Assembly (NCBI GenBank): GCA_003221515.1
Contig: QHSI01000015.1
Span: 1 to 64,000 of the forward strand
DNA from: Candidatus Rokuibacteriota bacterium
Lineage (GTDB): Bacteria > Methylomirabilota > Methylomirabilia > Rokubacteriales > CSP1-6
Direction of reading: 5' to 3'
Length of the DNA stretch: 64,000 nt
The stretch's first letter is position 1. The number at the start of each line of letters is the position of its first letter. The translations under genes and the position numbers were made by a program. The notes under the pieces were generated by a model. That model was not told the DNA's origin, searched no databases, and saw only the letters and a program-made list of their open reading frames with translations. This document shows positions 39,160 to 48,453 of the stretch, piece by piece.

Positions 39160-40689
39160 TCAGATCGTGCGGTCGCGACCCGCCCAGTAGGGGTCGCGCA
39201 GCATGCGCTTGATGAGCTTGCCGGCGGTGTCGCGCGGGAAGTCGTCGGGGAAGGAGACCTCGCGGGGCGCCTTGTAGTCGGCGAGGTGCTCGCGGGCGAA
39301 GGCGCGCACCTCGTCGGCGGTGAGCGTGTGCCCCGGACGGATCTGGATCGCCGCGTGGACGCGCTCGCCCCAGTCCTCGTCCGGGACGCCGAACACCGCC
39401 ACGTCCTCGACGGCGGGGTGCCGGTGGAGCGCGTCCTCGATCTCGGCTGGGTAGATGTTGACGCCGGCCGAGATGATCATGTCCCGCTTGCGGTCGCAGA
39501 TGTAGTAGTAGCCCTCCGCGTCCACCCGCGCGACGTCGCCGACGGAGTACCACTCACCGCGTCGGGTCTGGCTCGTCGCCTCGGCGTTCTTGTAGTAGCC
39601 GTCGAACATGCCTTCGAATCGCCGGATGTAGACCTCACCGGGCTCGCCCACCGCCACCGGCCGGCCGTCGTCGTCCAGCAGCGCGAGCTCGACGTTGGGG
39701 GCCGCGCGGCCGCACGAGCCGGGCTTTCGCAGGACGTCGGCGGGCGTCAGGATCGTGTTCACGCCGAGCTCGGTGGAGCCGTAGAACTCGTAGAAGCAGG
39801 GGCCGAAGTAGCGGAGCGCCTCCTCCTTGACGCGCATGGGACAGGGCGCGGCCGCCACGACGAGGCTCTTCATCGAGGCGACGTCGTAGCGCGCGCGCAC
39901 CGCCTCCGGAAGGTCGAGGATACGCTTGACCAGCGTGGGCGCCATGAACGTGCTGGTGACCCGGTGCGTGTGGATCAGATGGAGGGCCTGCTCCGGTTCG
40001 AACTTGCGCATGACCACCACGGTGCCCCCCAGCACCGTCGTGAACAGCGCGAACGAGCCGGGCGCCGAGTGATAGAGCGGGCCAGCCACCAGGTGAACCT
40101 GGCCCTCGTGCATCATGCCGAGCGCCTGCATGAGATCCAGCGTGAGCCGCGGATTCACGCCGGAGCGGAGGGCGCCCTTGGGCTTTCCGGTGGTGCCGCC
40201 GGTGTAGATCATGGAGCCGCCGAGGCCCTGCGTCGGATCCACCGCGGGCGCCTCCGGGCTCCCGCGCTGCACGAGGTCGTCCAGGCTCGACGCCCACGGT
40301 CTGCGCTCGGCGCCGGTGAGGATCCAGGTGCGGACGTTAGGGGCCCGGCTCCGGATCTGCTCGGCGATCGGTACGAACGGATCGCCGACGAACACGACCG
40401 CGGCGTCGGAATGATCGAGGATGTAGAGCACCTCGTCGGCGACCAGGCGGTGGTTCATCGGCACCGGCAGCGCGTTGACGGCGCGGACCGCGCCGGACGC
40501 CAGCAGGTACTCGAGCGAGTTGGGGGCGTAGACGATCGCGGTCTCGCCGCGCGCGAGGCCGAGCTTGGTCAGCGAGCTGGCGAGCCGGTTCCGCCGATCG
40601 AGGAGCTCGCGCCAGGTCCAGCGACGCGCGTCTTCGACGTACGCCACGGCGTCGGGCTTCGCCTGCGCGTGAACCGCGACGACGTCCAA
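39160..40689 (-). CDS. AMP-forming acyl-CoA synthetase
   Basis: A 509-residue ANL-superfamily ligase that activates a carboxylic acid through an acyl-adenylate and loads CoA. The phosphate loop YTGGTTGKPKG is near residue 165, FYGSTELGVN is the adenine motif, YSVGDVARVD and DRKRDMIISAG mark the hinge, and the catalytic Lys is in TAGKLIKR at the end. The TTG at 40689 has AGAAGG upstream. It ends three bases from the convergent cyclase gene. Substrate unknown; medium or long-chain acids are likely. Confidence 0.93.
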   Translation of the reverse strand: MDVVAVHAQAKPDAVAYVEDARRWTWRELLDRRNRLASSLTKLGLARGETAIVYAPNSLEYLLASGAVRAVNALPVPMNHRLVADEVLYILDHSDAAVVFVGDPFVPIAEQIRSRAPNVRTWILTGAERRPWASSLDDLVQRGSPEAPAVDPTQGLGGSMIYTGGTTGKPKGALRSGVNPRLTLDLMQALGMMHEGQVHLVAGPLYHSAPGSFALFTTVLGGTVVVMRKFEPEQALHLIHTHRVTSTFMAPTLVKRILDLPEAVRARYDVASMKSLVVAAAPCPMRVKEEALRYFGPCFYEFYGSTELGVNTILTPADVLRKPGSCGRAAPNVELALLDDDGRPVAVGEPGEVYIRRFEGMFDGYYKNAEATSQTRRGEWYSVGDVARVDAEGYYYICDRKRDMIISAGVNIYPAEIEDALHRHPAVEDVAVFGVPDEDWGERVHAAIQIRPGHTLTADEVRAFAREHLADYKAPREVSFPDDFPRDTAGKLIKRMLRDPYWAGRDRTI

Positions 40690-40698
40690 CCGAACCTT

Positions 40699-41581
40699 CT
40701 ACTGCGGGTAGAGGTGGCAGGCGACCAGACGACCGGACTCGGGCAGGAGCTTCGGCTCCTCGGTGGAGCACCGGGGGAGGGCGTGCGGGCAGCGCGGGTG
40801 GAAGCGGCAACCCGACGGCGGGTTCATCGGGCTTGGCACCTCGCCGGTCAGGATGATCTCGTCACGTCGCTCGTCCGGATGCGAGGGCAGCGCCGCCGAG
40901 AAGAGCGCCTGCGTGTAGGGATGCTTGGGCGCCTTCGCGAGGGTCTCGCCGTCGCCGACCTCGACGATCTTGCCGAGGTACATCACCGCGATCGTGTGGC
41001 TCATGTGGGCGACCGCGGCCAGGTCGTGGGCGATGAAGAGGTACGACACGCCGAGCTGCGCCTGGAGGTCCCGCAAGAGATTCAGGATCTGGGCGCGGAT
41101 GGACACGTCGAGCGCCGAGACCGGCTCGTCGAGGACGACGACCTTGGGCGAGAGCGAGAGCGCCCGCGCGATGGCGATCCGCTGGCGCTGGCCGCCCGAG
41201 AACTCGTGGGGGAACAGATCGGCCGCGCGCTCCGGCAGCCCGACCAGCTCCAGGAGCCGCAGCAGGCGCTTGCGCACCTCCACCGACGGCAATGGCTCGT
41301 TGGTGATGAGTGGCTCCATGATGATGGAGCCGACGCGCATTCTTGGATTCAGCGACGCGTAGGGGTCCTGGAACACGGCCTGCACCGAGCGCCGGTAGAC
41401 CTTCAGGCTTGGTCTTACCGCAGCCCGGCTCGCCGACGAGCCCGAACGTCTTGCCGGGGTCGATCGTGAACGAGATGTCGTCGACGGCGCGGACCGCGCC
41501 GACCTGGCGCGAGAAGAAGACTCCCTGCTTCACCGGGAAGTGCTTGGTGAGGTTCTTGGCTTCGAGGACAGGTCCCGCCAT
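40699..41581 (-). pseudogene. oppF/dppF-type ABC ATPase with internal deletion and frameshift
   Basis: The first frame from ATG 41581 gives a normal OppF start ([15 protein letters not shown]) up to the Walker A GEPGCGKT. The similarity then jumps into another frame near 41401-41415, resuming at [19 protein letters not shown] and running normally to 40699, with the signature [14 protein letters not shown], Walker [13 protein letters not shown] and the OppF-type Cys cluster ([14 protein letters not shown]). Roughly 33-36 codons after the P-loop are missing and the reading frame changes. As sequenced no functional ATPase could be made. Confidence 0.85.
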
Positions 41582-41593
41582 CGCCCTACACGC

Positions 41594-42577
41594 TCACCTG
41601 GACCCCGGCGCCGAGAGCCAGCAGCGGCTCGTTTGCAAGTCGGCCACCCGAAACTCGGGCGGCGCCTCCGTTCGGCAGCGATCCATGACCTTGGGGCAGC
41701 GCGGGTGGAACGCGCAGCCCGCGGGCGGCGCCGACGGATCCGGCGGCTGGCCGTCGATCGCGGTGAGCCGCTTGCGACTGTCGCCGAGCCGGGGGATGGA
41801 CTCGAGGAGCGCCTGCGTGTAGGGGTGCGCGGGCGAATTGTAGATCTGCTTCACCGGGCCCCACTCGACCATCCGCCCCGCGTACATGACCGCCACCTGG
41901 TCGCACATCTTGGCGACGATGCCGAGGTTGTGGGTGATGAAGATCAGCGCCAGATTGTGGGAGCGCTGGAGGTCGCGCAGGAGGTTCAGGTATTGCGCCT
42001 GGATGGTGAGGTCGAGGCTCGTCGTCGGCTCGTCCGCGATGAGCACCCGCGGCTCGCACGAGATCGCGATCGCCCCCACGATGCGCTGCCGCATACCCCC
42101 GGAGAGCTGGTGGGGATACTCGCGCACTCGCGACTCCGGCGCGGCGATGCGGACGGCTTTGAGCAGATCAAGCGCCCGGCCCCACGCGCTGCCGCGGGAC
42201 GCATGCTCGTGGACGCGGATCGGCTCCGCCACCTGATCCCCGATCGTGAAGAGCGGGTTCAGCGACGCCATCGGGTCCTGGAGGATCATCGCGATCCGCT
42301 TGCCGCGGATCCGGCGCATCTCGCGGTCGGACTTCTTGAGCAGGTCTTCGCCCTCGAAGAGGATCTCGCCCGAGACGAACCGGGCCGCCGGAGGGAGCAA
42401 CCGCAGCAGCGAGAGCGCCAGGGTGGTCTTGCCGGAGCCCGACTCGCCCACGATCCCGAGCGTCCCGCCCTGGTCGAGGACCAGCGAGACGTCGTCCACC
42501 GCACGCGTGACGCGCGTGCCGCGCGCGCTCACGTAGTGCGTGGAGAGATGCCGAAGCTCGAGGAGCGGGCCGGTCAC
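41594..42577 (-). CDS. peptide/nickel-type ABC transporter ATPase (OppD/DppD)
   Basis: A 327-residue ATPase powering uptake of peptides or similar solutes. It has Walker A GESGSGKTT, signature LSGGMRQRI, Walker B VLIADEPTTSLD, and the C-terminal OppD-type Cys motif (CAFHPRCPKVMDRC) that may hold a cluster. The GTG at 42577 overlaps the stop of the permease gene. An apparently longer frame running into the permease region is a shadow. Its usual heterodimer partner OppF, next in the operon, is broken. Confidence 0.95.
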   Translation of the reverse strand: MTGPLLELRHLSTHYVSARGTRVTRAVDDVSLVLDQGGTLGIVGESGSGKTTLALSLLRLLPPAARFVSGEILFEGEDLLKKSDREMRRIRGKRIAMILQDPMASLNPLFTIGDQVAEPIRVHEHASRGSAWGRALDLLKAVRIAAPESRVREYPHQLSGGMRQRIVGAIAISCEPRVLIADEPTTSLDLTIQAQYLNLLRDLQRSHNLALIFITHNLGIVAKMCDQVAVMYAGRMVEWGPVKQIYNSPAHPYTQALLESIPRLGDSRKRLTAIDGQPPDPSAPPAGCAFHPRCPKVMDRCRTEAPPEFRVADLQTSRCWLSAPGSR

Positions 42578-43476
42578 AGCTGACGGAGCTGTGGGTCGAG
42601 CTTTACCCGGAGCCAGTCGCCCAGAAGGTTCGCGGACAGGACCATCAGCATGATGCAGGAGCCCGGTAGCACCGTAAGCCACCAGTACCCGGCCATCATG
42701 CCCTTCTTGCCGTCGGCCAGCATCAGCCCCCACGCCGGCTGGGGCGGCGGCACCCCGACGCCGAGGAACGACAGCGTGGCCTCGGCGATGATCACCACGC
42801 CGAGCTGCAGCGTGCCCAGCACGATGGCGGTGTTGACCACGTTCGGCAGGATGTGCCGGCGCATGATCGTCCACTTCGAGCAGCCGGCGACGACCGCCAG
42901 ACGCACGAAGTCCCGCTCCCGGATGGAAAGGACTTCGCCGCGGATGATCCGCGCATAGCGCGTCCAGAAGACGGCCGCGAGGATGATGATGATGTTCGAC
43001 ACGCTCGGCCCCACGATGGCGGCCAGGAAGATCGCGAAGACGAGGACGGGCAAGGCCAGCCACGCGTCGGTGATCCGCATGATCACCTGATCCACCCAAC
43101 GGCCGAGATAGCCGGAGATGATGCCGAGGGTCGTGCCGAGGAGCCCCGCGAAGATCACCGCGGTGAAGCCCACGATGATCGAGACGCGGGCGCCGAAGAT
43201 GAGCCGCGAGAGGACGTCGCGCCCGAGATGGTCGGTTCCCAGGAGGTGGTCCAGGGTCCCGCCAACCTGCCACGCCGGCGGTCGGAACCGGTCGCCCAGC
43301 ACGCCGACCTCGGGATTGTGAGGCGCGATGACATTGGCGAAGATCGCGACCAGCACCACCGTGAGGATGATCAGGACCGGGATGTGCGGGAATCCTTCGG
43401 TGCGAAAGGCGGCGAGCCGCCCGGCGAAGCTCAGGGTCGCCGCCACGGGCCGGCTGTGCGCAGCGCTACCGTTCAT
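42574..43476 (-). CDS. peptide-type ABC permease (OppC/DppC)
   Basis: A 300-residue inner-membrane permease with six helices. The N-terminal extension and the phrase LLGTDHLGRDVLSRLIFGAR are typical of OppC/DppC. The ATPase-coupling EAA loop reads RLAVVAGCSKWTIMRRHILPN. It follows the oppB gene by 24 bases and overlaps oppD. Confidence 0.96.
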   Translation of the reverse strand: MNGSAAHSRPVAATLSFAGRLAAFRTEGFPHIPVLIILTVVLVAIFANVIAPHNPEVGVLGDRFRPPAWQVGGTLDHLLGTDHLGRDVLSRLIFGARVSIIVGFTAVIFAGLLGTTLGIISGYLGRWVDQVIMRITDAWLALPVLVFAIFLAAIVGPSVSNIIIILAAVFWTRYARIIRGEVLSIRERDFVRLAVVAGCSKWTIMRRHILPNVVNTAIVLGTLQLGVVIIAEATLSFLGVGVPPPQPAWGLMLADGKKGMMAGYWWLTVLPGSCIMLMVLSANLLGDWLRVKLDPQLRQL

Positions 43477-43500
43477 AGGATCTCCTCGGACAGATTCGCG

Positions 43501-44421
43501 CTAGCGTTCAAATCTGATCCTCGGGTCGATGAAAGCATAGAGGATGTCGACCAGGAGATTGGTGACCACGATCATGGTGCCGGCCATCAGAATGTTCGCC
43601 TGGACGACCGGGAAGTCGCGGAAGGAGATGCCCTCGAAGAGCAGCCGGCCGACCCCGGGCCAGGCGAAGACCGTCTCCACGACGATCGCCGTGTTGACCA
43701 TGATGACGAGATTGATTCCGGCCAGCGTGATCACCGGAATCAGCGCGTTCTTGAACGCGTGCTTGCCGATGACGAGCGCCTCGGGCAGCCCCTTGAGCCT
43801 CGCGAGCTTCACGTATTCCGATCCCAGTACCTCGAGCATCGACGAGCGCGTGAGCCGCATGTTGTAGGCGGCAAATACCCAGCCGAGCGCGATCGACGGC
43901 ATCACCAGGTGGAGAATCGTTCCGGAGCCCGACGACGGGAGCCAGCCGAGGTAGACCGAGAAGAAGAGGATCATGATCAGCCCGACCCAGAACGAGGGCA
44001 TCGAGAGCCCGAGCAGTGCGAACATCTTCCCGGCGCTGTCCCACCATTTGTTCACGCGCACCGCGGCGATGATCCCCGTCGGGATGCCGAGGAGCAGCGA
44101 GAACGCCATCGCCGCGGCGGCCAGTAGGAGCGACGCCGGCAGCCGCGACATATAGAGCTCGAAGACGTCCGTGCGGTAGTAGAACGACTGGCCGAAATCG
44201 CCCCGGAGGGCGTGCGTAATGAAGCTCCAGTACTGGACCCAGAGCGGCCGATCGAGACCGAACTGCGTACGGATCGCGTCGAGGTCCGCCTTGCTCGCAC
44301 CCGGCTCTGCCAGCAGCACGGCGGGGTCGCCGGTGATGCGGATGAGAAAGAAGATCGTCAGCGAAAGAAGAAAGAGCGAGAGCAGGGCGAGCCCGATCCG
44401 CTTGAGCACGAATCGCTTCAT
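43501..44421 (-). CDS. peptide-type ABC permease (OppB/DppB)
   Basis: A 306-residue permease with six helices. It has the OppB N terminus (RIGLALLSLFLLSL), the motif GDFGQSFYY, and the EAA coupling loop ARLKGLPEALVIGKHAFKNALIP. It is the first gene of the operon and sits behind a strong promoter. No substrate-binding protein gene accompanies this set in the window. Confidence 0.96.
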   Translation of the reverse strand: MKRFVLKRIGLALLSLFLLSLTIFFLIRITGDPAVLLAEPGASKADLDAIRTQFGLDRPLWVQYWSFITHALRGDFGQSFYYRTDVFELYMSRLPASLLLAAAAMAFSLLLGIPTGIIAAVRVNKWWDSAGKMFALLGLSMPSFWVGLIMILFFSVYLGWLPSSGSGTILHLVMPSIALGWVFAAYNMRLTRSSMLEVLGSEYVKLARLKGLPEALVIGKHAFKNALIPVITLAGINLVIMVNTAIVVETVFAWPGVGRLLFEGISFRDFPVVQANILMAGTMIVVTNLLVDILYAFIDPRIRFER

Positions 44422-44477
44422 TGCGTCTTGTCCCTCATGTCTACTCGGGGAGGTGTGACCGCCCGAAAAGTTAAAGG

Positions 44478-44505
44478 ATTATGACTGATTTTCCTTCACT
44501 GTCAA
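44478..44505 (-). promoter_or_regulatory. strong sigma-70-like promoter of the opp operon
   Basis: On the minus strand TTGACA (44500-44505) and CATAAT (44478-44483, five of six) are 16 bases apart. This is the best consensus match in the window. It gives a leader of about 50 bases before the oppB ATG, which has GAGGGA upstream. Confidence 0.6.
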
Positions 44506-44569
44506 TGGCCAGACGCGTCATCCCAGGCGCTTGGAGACCGCTGCCCGCCCGAGGGAATATCGGAACTGG

Positions 44570-45940
44570 ATGGCGATCGGCTACGGCCTGGTCCGAACGC
44601 TCGCGCGGTGGGTGCTGGAGGTGTTCTACCGGCGCATCGAGATCGTCGGAATCGAGCACCTTCCGGAAGGCGGCCCCCTGATCGTCGCGGCCAATCATCA
44701 GAACGCCCTGGTGGACCCCATGCTGCTCCTGGGCCTGGTGCCGCGGCCGATGGTTCCGGTCGCCAAAGCGCCCCTGTTCCGCCACCCGGTCATCGGCCCG
44801 TTCCTCCGGATGGTCGGTGCGCTGCCGGTTCTGCGTCGTCAGGAGGGCAATGTCGACCCCGCCCGCAACCGGGAGACGTTCGCGGCCGTGTCCGCCCACC
44901 TCGCCGCCGGTGGCGCGGTGCTCATCTTCCCCGAGGGCACGAGTCAGCCCGAGCCGACGTTGATGCCGCTCCGCTCTGGCGCGGCCCGGATGCTGCTCGA
45001 AGCCGAAGCGGCGACCGACGGCGCGCTCGGCGTCGCTCTCGTACCCATCGGGCTCGTCTACCACGAGCCGGGAACATTTCGCGCGGGGCGTGCGTTACTC
45101 ACGGTCGGTGAGCCCGTCCCCACCGGAGACTGTCTCGCGCTCTACCGAAACGAGCCTGACGGCGCGGCGCATCGCCTGACCGATCGTCTCTCGACGGCGC
45201 TCCGGCGGCAGATCGTCGAGGCTGACGACCGCGAGACCCTTCGCCTTCTCCGCGCGCTCGAGTCGATCGCCCACGCCGGCGGGCCTCCGGACGCCCGGGC
45301 CGCTACCGCCCGCACCGCGTGGATGCAGGGCGCCATGCGGGCTTATCGGCATTTTCGCGAGCACGAGCCGGCGAGAGTCGCGAGCTTCCGCGCCGCGGTC
45401 GAGCGGTATCTCTCCGACCTCGAGCGCGCCGGGCTCTCGGACCGGGGCCTGGCCCAGCCGTACTCGGCCGGCGACGTCGTGCGCTACGCCCTGCGCGCGG
45501 CCACGTCGCTCCTGCTGGCGCTGCCGGCGGCCGCTTGGGGGATGGCCAGTCACCTGCTTCCGTATACGCTGACGGCGCTGACCCTGCGTCGCATCAAGCC
45601 GGAGCCCGACGAGGAAGCGACGTACAAGATCATCGGCTCGGCCGTGATCTACCCGCTCTGCTGGCTCGTCGAGGGATGGCTGGCCTGGAAGCTCGGTCGG
45701 GGACCGCTGCTGGCGCTCTTCGCCGTGCTGCTGGTGCCGACGGGATTCTTCACCATCGCGTGGCGCGACCGACTCGAGCGAGTCGGTCGCGACGCGCGCG
45801 GCTTCTTCCGGCTGCTCGTGGAGCGTGACCTCCGGCGGCGGCTCGGCGCGCGCCGCCAAGCGCTGCTCGACGAGCTCGACGCGCTCGCCCGCCTCGTGCC
45901 CGACGCGGTACGCGCGGCGCCGCCGGACGGGCGCGCCTGA
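44570..45940 (+). CDS. PlsC-type acyltransferase with C-terminal membrane domain
   Basis: A 456-residue 1-acylglycerol-3-phosphate-acyltransferase-family protein. The HX4D catalytic motif is NHQNALVD (about residues 40-47) and the acceptor-binding motif is FPEGTS (about 120-125). After the acyltransferase domain come a helical region and two or three membrane segments at about 305-395, which is longer than classical PlsC. The ATG at 44570 is preferred over a TTG at 44531. It probably acts in phospholipid synthesis or on an unknown lipid. Confidence 0.9.
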   Translation: MAIGYGLVRTLARWVLEVFYRRIEIVGIEHLPEGGPLIVAANHQNALVDPMLLLGLVPRPMVPVAKAPLFRHPVIGPFLRMVGALPVLRRQEGNVDPARNRETFAAVSAHLAAGGAVLIFPEGTSQPEPTLMPLRSGAARMLLEAEAATDGALGVALVPIGLVYHEPGTFRAGRALLTVGEPVPTGDCLALYRNEPDGAAHRLTDRLSTALRRQIVEADDRETLRLLRALESIAHAGGPPDARAATARTAWMQGAMRAYRHFREHEPARVASFRAAVERYLSDLERAGLSDRGLAQPYSAGDVVRYALRAATSLLLALPAAAWGMASHLLPYTLTALTLRRIKPEPDEEATYKIIGSAVIYPLCWLVEGWLAWKLGRGPLLALFAVLLVPTGFFTIAWRDRLERVGRDARGFFRLLVERDLRRRLGARRQALLDELDALARLVPDAVRAAPPDGRA

Positions 45941-45954
45941 GCCGGGGCGACGCT

Positions 45955-46938
45955 CTAGCTCACCAGGCTCTGCAGCTCGGGGATAACCCAGAGCGGCTTC
46001 CGGCCGGCGGCGACGCGCTGGATGTTGTCGAACGCGTTCCGGAACGCCTTGGACCAGTTCTCCCAGGTCGGCCCCGCCGAGTGCGGCGTGATCGTGATGT
46101 TCTCGAGCGCGAACAGCGGATGGTTCGCCGCCGGCGGCTCCTCCACCATGACGTCGAGGCCCGCCGCAGCGATCTGGCCGGAGGCGAGCGCGATCTGCAG
46201 CGCCCGCTCGTCCACGACCGGACCGCGGCAGGTGTTGATCAGGATCGCGCTGCGCTTCATCGTCTCGAACTCGCGAGTGCTCATCATGTTGCGGGTCGCG
46301 TCGCTGAGGGGCACGTGCAGCGTGACAACGTCGGAGGTGCGCAGGAGCTCCGGGAACAGCGCGAAGCGGACCCCGAGGGCGTCTTCGGCGTCCTCGGTGA
46401 GCCGGACAACGTCGTAGTACTGCACGTGCATGTCGAAGGCCTGAGCGCGTCGCGCCACCTTCTTGCCGATGGTGCCGAGGCCGACGATGCCGAGCGTCTT
46501 CCCGGCCAGCTCGTAGACCCGCGTCTGGGCGAAGTCGCCGACCCGCCACTTGCCGGCGACGACGTTGTTGTGGTGCCACGCGAGCTTCTTGTAGACGGCC
46601 AGGATCAGCATCAGCGTGTGTTCGGCCACTGCGACCGAGTTCGAGCCGCCGTTGTTGGCGACTGGCACGCGCGCCTGGCGCGCCGCCTCGATGTCGAGCC
46701 GGTCGTAGCCGGCGCTGATCAGCTGGATCAGCTTGAGCTTCGGCGCCCCACGGTAGAAGTCCGGCCCCATGCTCGAGCGGGTGAACCCGGTGAGGTACTC
46801 CGCGTCCTTGATGGCCGCGTCGAACTCGGGCGTGCCCTGATCGACGACCTGGAGGTCGAAATCTGCCGGCAGGAGCGAGCGGGCGATCTCGACGAGCGGC
46901 GCCGGAAGCTTCGGGGAGAGCACGACCTTGATCGCCAT
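45955..46938 (-). CDS. D-2-hydroxyacid dehydrogenase (phosphoglycerate-dehydrogenase-like)
   Basis: A 327-residue NAD-dependent dehydrogenase. The Rossmann motif GIVGLGTIGKKV is near residue 150. Catalytic residues are Arg in INTCRGPVVDE, Glu in VMVEEPPAA and His in ITPHSAGPTWEN. There is no ACT domain, so it is unlikely to be feedback-regulated serine-pathway PGDH. Substrate unknown; glyoxylate/hydroxypyruvate-type acids are possible. A small lipoprotein gene is just upstream. Confidence 0.92.
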   Translation of the reverse strand: MAIKVVLSPKLPAPLVEIARSLLPADFDLQVVDQGTPEFDAAIKDAEYLTGFTRSSMGPDFYRGAPKLKLIQLISAGYDRLDIEAARQARVPVANNGGSNSVAVAEHTLMLILAVYKKLAWHHNNVVAGKWRVGDFAQTRVYELAGKTLGIVGLGTIGKKVARRAQAFDMHVQYYDVVRLTEDAEDALGVRFALFPELLRTSDVVTLHVPLSDATRNMMSTREFETMKRSAILINTCRGPVVDERALQIALASGQIAAAGLDVMVEEPPAANHPLFALENITITPHSAGPTWENWSKAFRNAFDNIQRVAAGRKPLWVIPELQSLVS

Positions 46939-46951
46939 ACGTTGGTCTCCT

Positions 46952-47281
46952 TTACTTGAGCTTCTTCATGTCTTCGGGGAAGTTCGACGTGAACGAGTAC
47001 GACTTCACCGTGCCGTTGGTGTTGAAGCGCACGGTGAAGTCCTTGGAGATCGTGGTGGAGGCGCCGGACTGCGCGTAGAACCATCGCCACGTCAGGTCGC
47101 CGTTGTCGATTCCGGCCTGGTAGGGATCGCCGAACATCTGAGCCAACGCGGCCTTGTCGGTGATGTTGGCCTTGATCTGCGCCGCGTCGGGCGAGGGGAA
47201 CTCCTTGCCGACCTTGAGGCCGCCGCAGGCGGAGGCGACGAGCACGAGGATCACCAGTCCGAGCAGCCACGCGCGGCTCAC
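46952..47281 (-). CDS. small lipoprotein, BamE/SmpA-like
   Basis: A 109-residue exported lipoprotein. The signal peptide ends in a lipobox (VASAC, Cys19). The mature part has the BamE/SmpA/OmlA pattern: an early helix (AQMFGDPYQAG) and a beta hairpin with TWRWFYAQS and TVRFNTNGTVKSYSF. BamE-fold proteins assist outer-membrane protein insertion, so the cell probably has an outer membrane. The family assignment is by pattern only. Confidence 0.75.
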   Translation of the reverse strand: MSRAWLLGLVILVLVASACGGLKVGKEFPSPDAAQIKANITDKAALAQMFGDPYQAGIDNGDLTWRWFYAQSGASTTISKDFTVRFNTNGTVKSYSFTSNFPEDMKKLK

Positions 47282-47294
47282 ATGCCCTCCGCTG

Positions 47295-47660
47295 TCACGC
47301 CAGCGCGACGACGCCCGCTTCCGCGAGGCGCTCGATCTCGGTCGCCGGGAGCCCGAGCTCGCCGAGGATTTCGGCGGTGTGCTGGCCGAGCAGCGGCGCT
47401 GCGCGTCGGATCGTCGCCGGCGTCGCCGAGGCTCTGACGCGAATGCTCGGCTTGCCGCGCTTGTTCCGGTTGATCGCCGCGAACGTGGCGCTCATCCCGC
47501 TGCCACGCCACGCGCGCAGGTCGTCGCCGCGGCCGGGCCGCTCGACCTTCACGACGTCGGCGCCGAGGTCGGCCATCAGCGTGGCGCAGTACGGGCCCGC
47601 GATCACACGGGAGAGGTCGAGCACGCGGATGCCGTCGAGCATCGTCGGCGGCTCAGCCAC
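47295..47660 (-). pseudogene. CaiB/BaiF-type CoA-transferase with the centre deleted in frame
   Basis: The 121-codon frame begins as a family III CoA-transferase ([36 protein letters not shown]). At about residue 68 it jumps to the normal C-terminal end of the same family ([18 protein letters not shown] and EILGELG). Members are usually about 400 residues, so about 280 codons including the catalytic Asp region are absent. The junction lies near 47455-47465. The frame is intact, so a short stable peptide could still be made, but not an active enzyme. Confidence 0.8.
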
Positions 47661-48381
47661 GATCGAGGAAGCCCTCCGTCATCGCGTTGACCTCCGGGAT
47701 GCCGGTGCGCGCGATCGCGTTGACCCGCGCCTTGACCTCGGCCAGCGCCTTGAATGGCTTGACGGCGAGGACGTCGGCGTAGGCGCGGACCTCCTTGGCG
47801 AGCGACGCGCTGGGGACCACGCGGTGCACCAGGCCCCACGTCTGGGCGTCGGCCGCCGAGTACCGGCGGCATTCCATGATGATCTCCTTGGCGCGCGCCG
47901 GACCCACGAGCCGCACGAAGCGCGTCGTGGACGCGATCCCGAGCGGCACGCCGAGATCTACTTCCGGAATCCAGAGCTGCGCCTCGGCCGCGGCCCAGCG
48001 GAAGTCGCACGCGAGCGTGAGGCCCCAGCCGCCGCCGACTGCGTGCCCGTTGATCATCGCGATCGTCGCCTGCTCGAGATTCTCCAGCAGGGTGTTGGCC
48101 CGCTCGAAGAGCCGCCGAAACTGGCTCTTGCGCTGGCCGAAGGCCGCGCGCCGCTCCGCCTCGGACATCGACGACTTGAGCCCCGCGTCGGCGCCGGACG
48201 AGAATACCGGCGGCGCCCCGGTCACGATGACGACGCGCGTGGCGGCGTCGTCGCGCAGCTCGACGAACGCGGCCGCGAGCTCGGAGAGCATCGGATCGCT
48301 GAGGGAATTGCGCCGGTCGGGACGGTTCAGCGTGACGGTCGCAATCGAACCGTCACGCGCCAGCGTGACGTTTTCACCCAT
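47653..48381 (-). CDS. enoyl-CoA hydratase/isomerase family protein
   Basis: A 242-residue crotonase-fold enzyme. The oxyanion-hole segments are [12 protein letters not shown] and [18 protein letters not shown]. The catalytic-region phrase [10 protein letters not shown] keeps one Glu-type residue. Its stop overlaps the GTG of the CoA-transferase remnant, implying a former operon for CoA-ester metabolism. ATG 48381 is chosen; ATG 48399 adds six residues. Confidence 0.92.
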   Translation of the reverse strand: MGENVTLARDGSIATVTLNRPDRRNSLSDPMLSELAAAFVELRDDAATRVVIVTGAPPVFSSGADAGLKSSMSEAERRAAFGQRKSQFRRLFERANTLLENLEQATIAMINGHAVGGGWGLTLACDFRWAAAEAQLWIPEVDLGVPLGIASTTRFVRLVGPARAKEIIMECRRYSAADAQTWGLVHRVVPSASLAKEVRAYADVLAVKPFKALAEVKARVNAIARTGIPEVNAMTEGFLDRG

Positions 48382-48453
48382 GGGCGCGGACGGTATCACA
48401 GGCCGCGCGCCGCGCGCAATTGGACGAGGCCGCGCGTCAGGCGCGGGCGACGG

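Noticed and set aside
41594-43273. 559-codon frame suggesting a permease-ATPase fusion
   Set aside because: Only the part from 42577 onward is ATPase; the rest is out of frame with a clearly better OppC gene. The GTGA overlap explains the junction.
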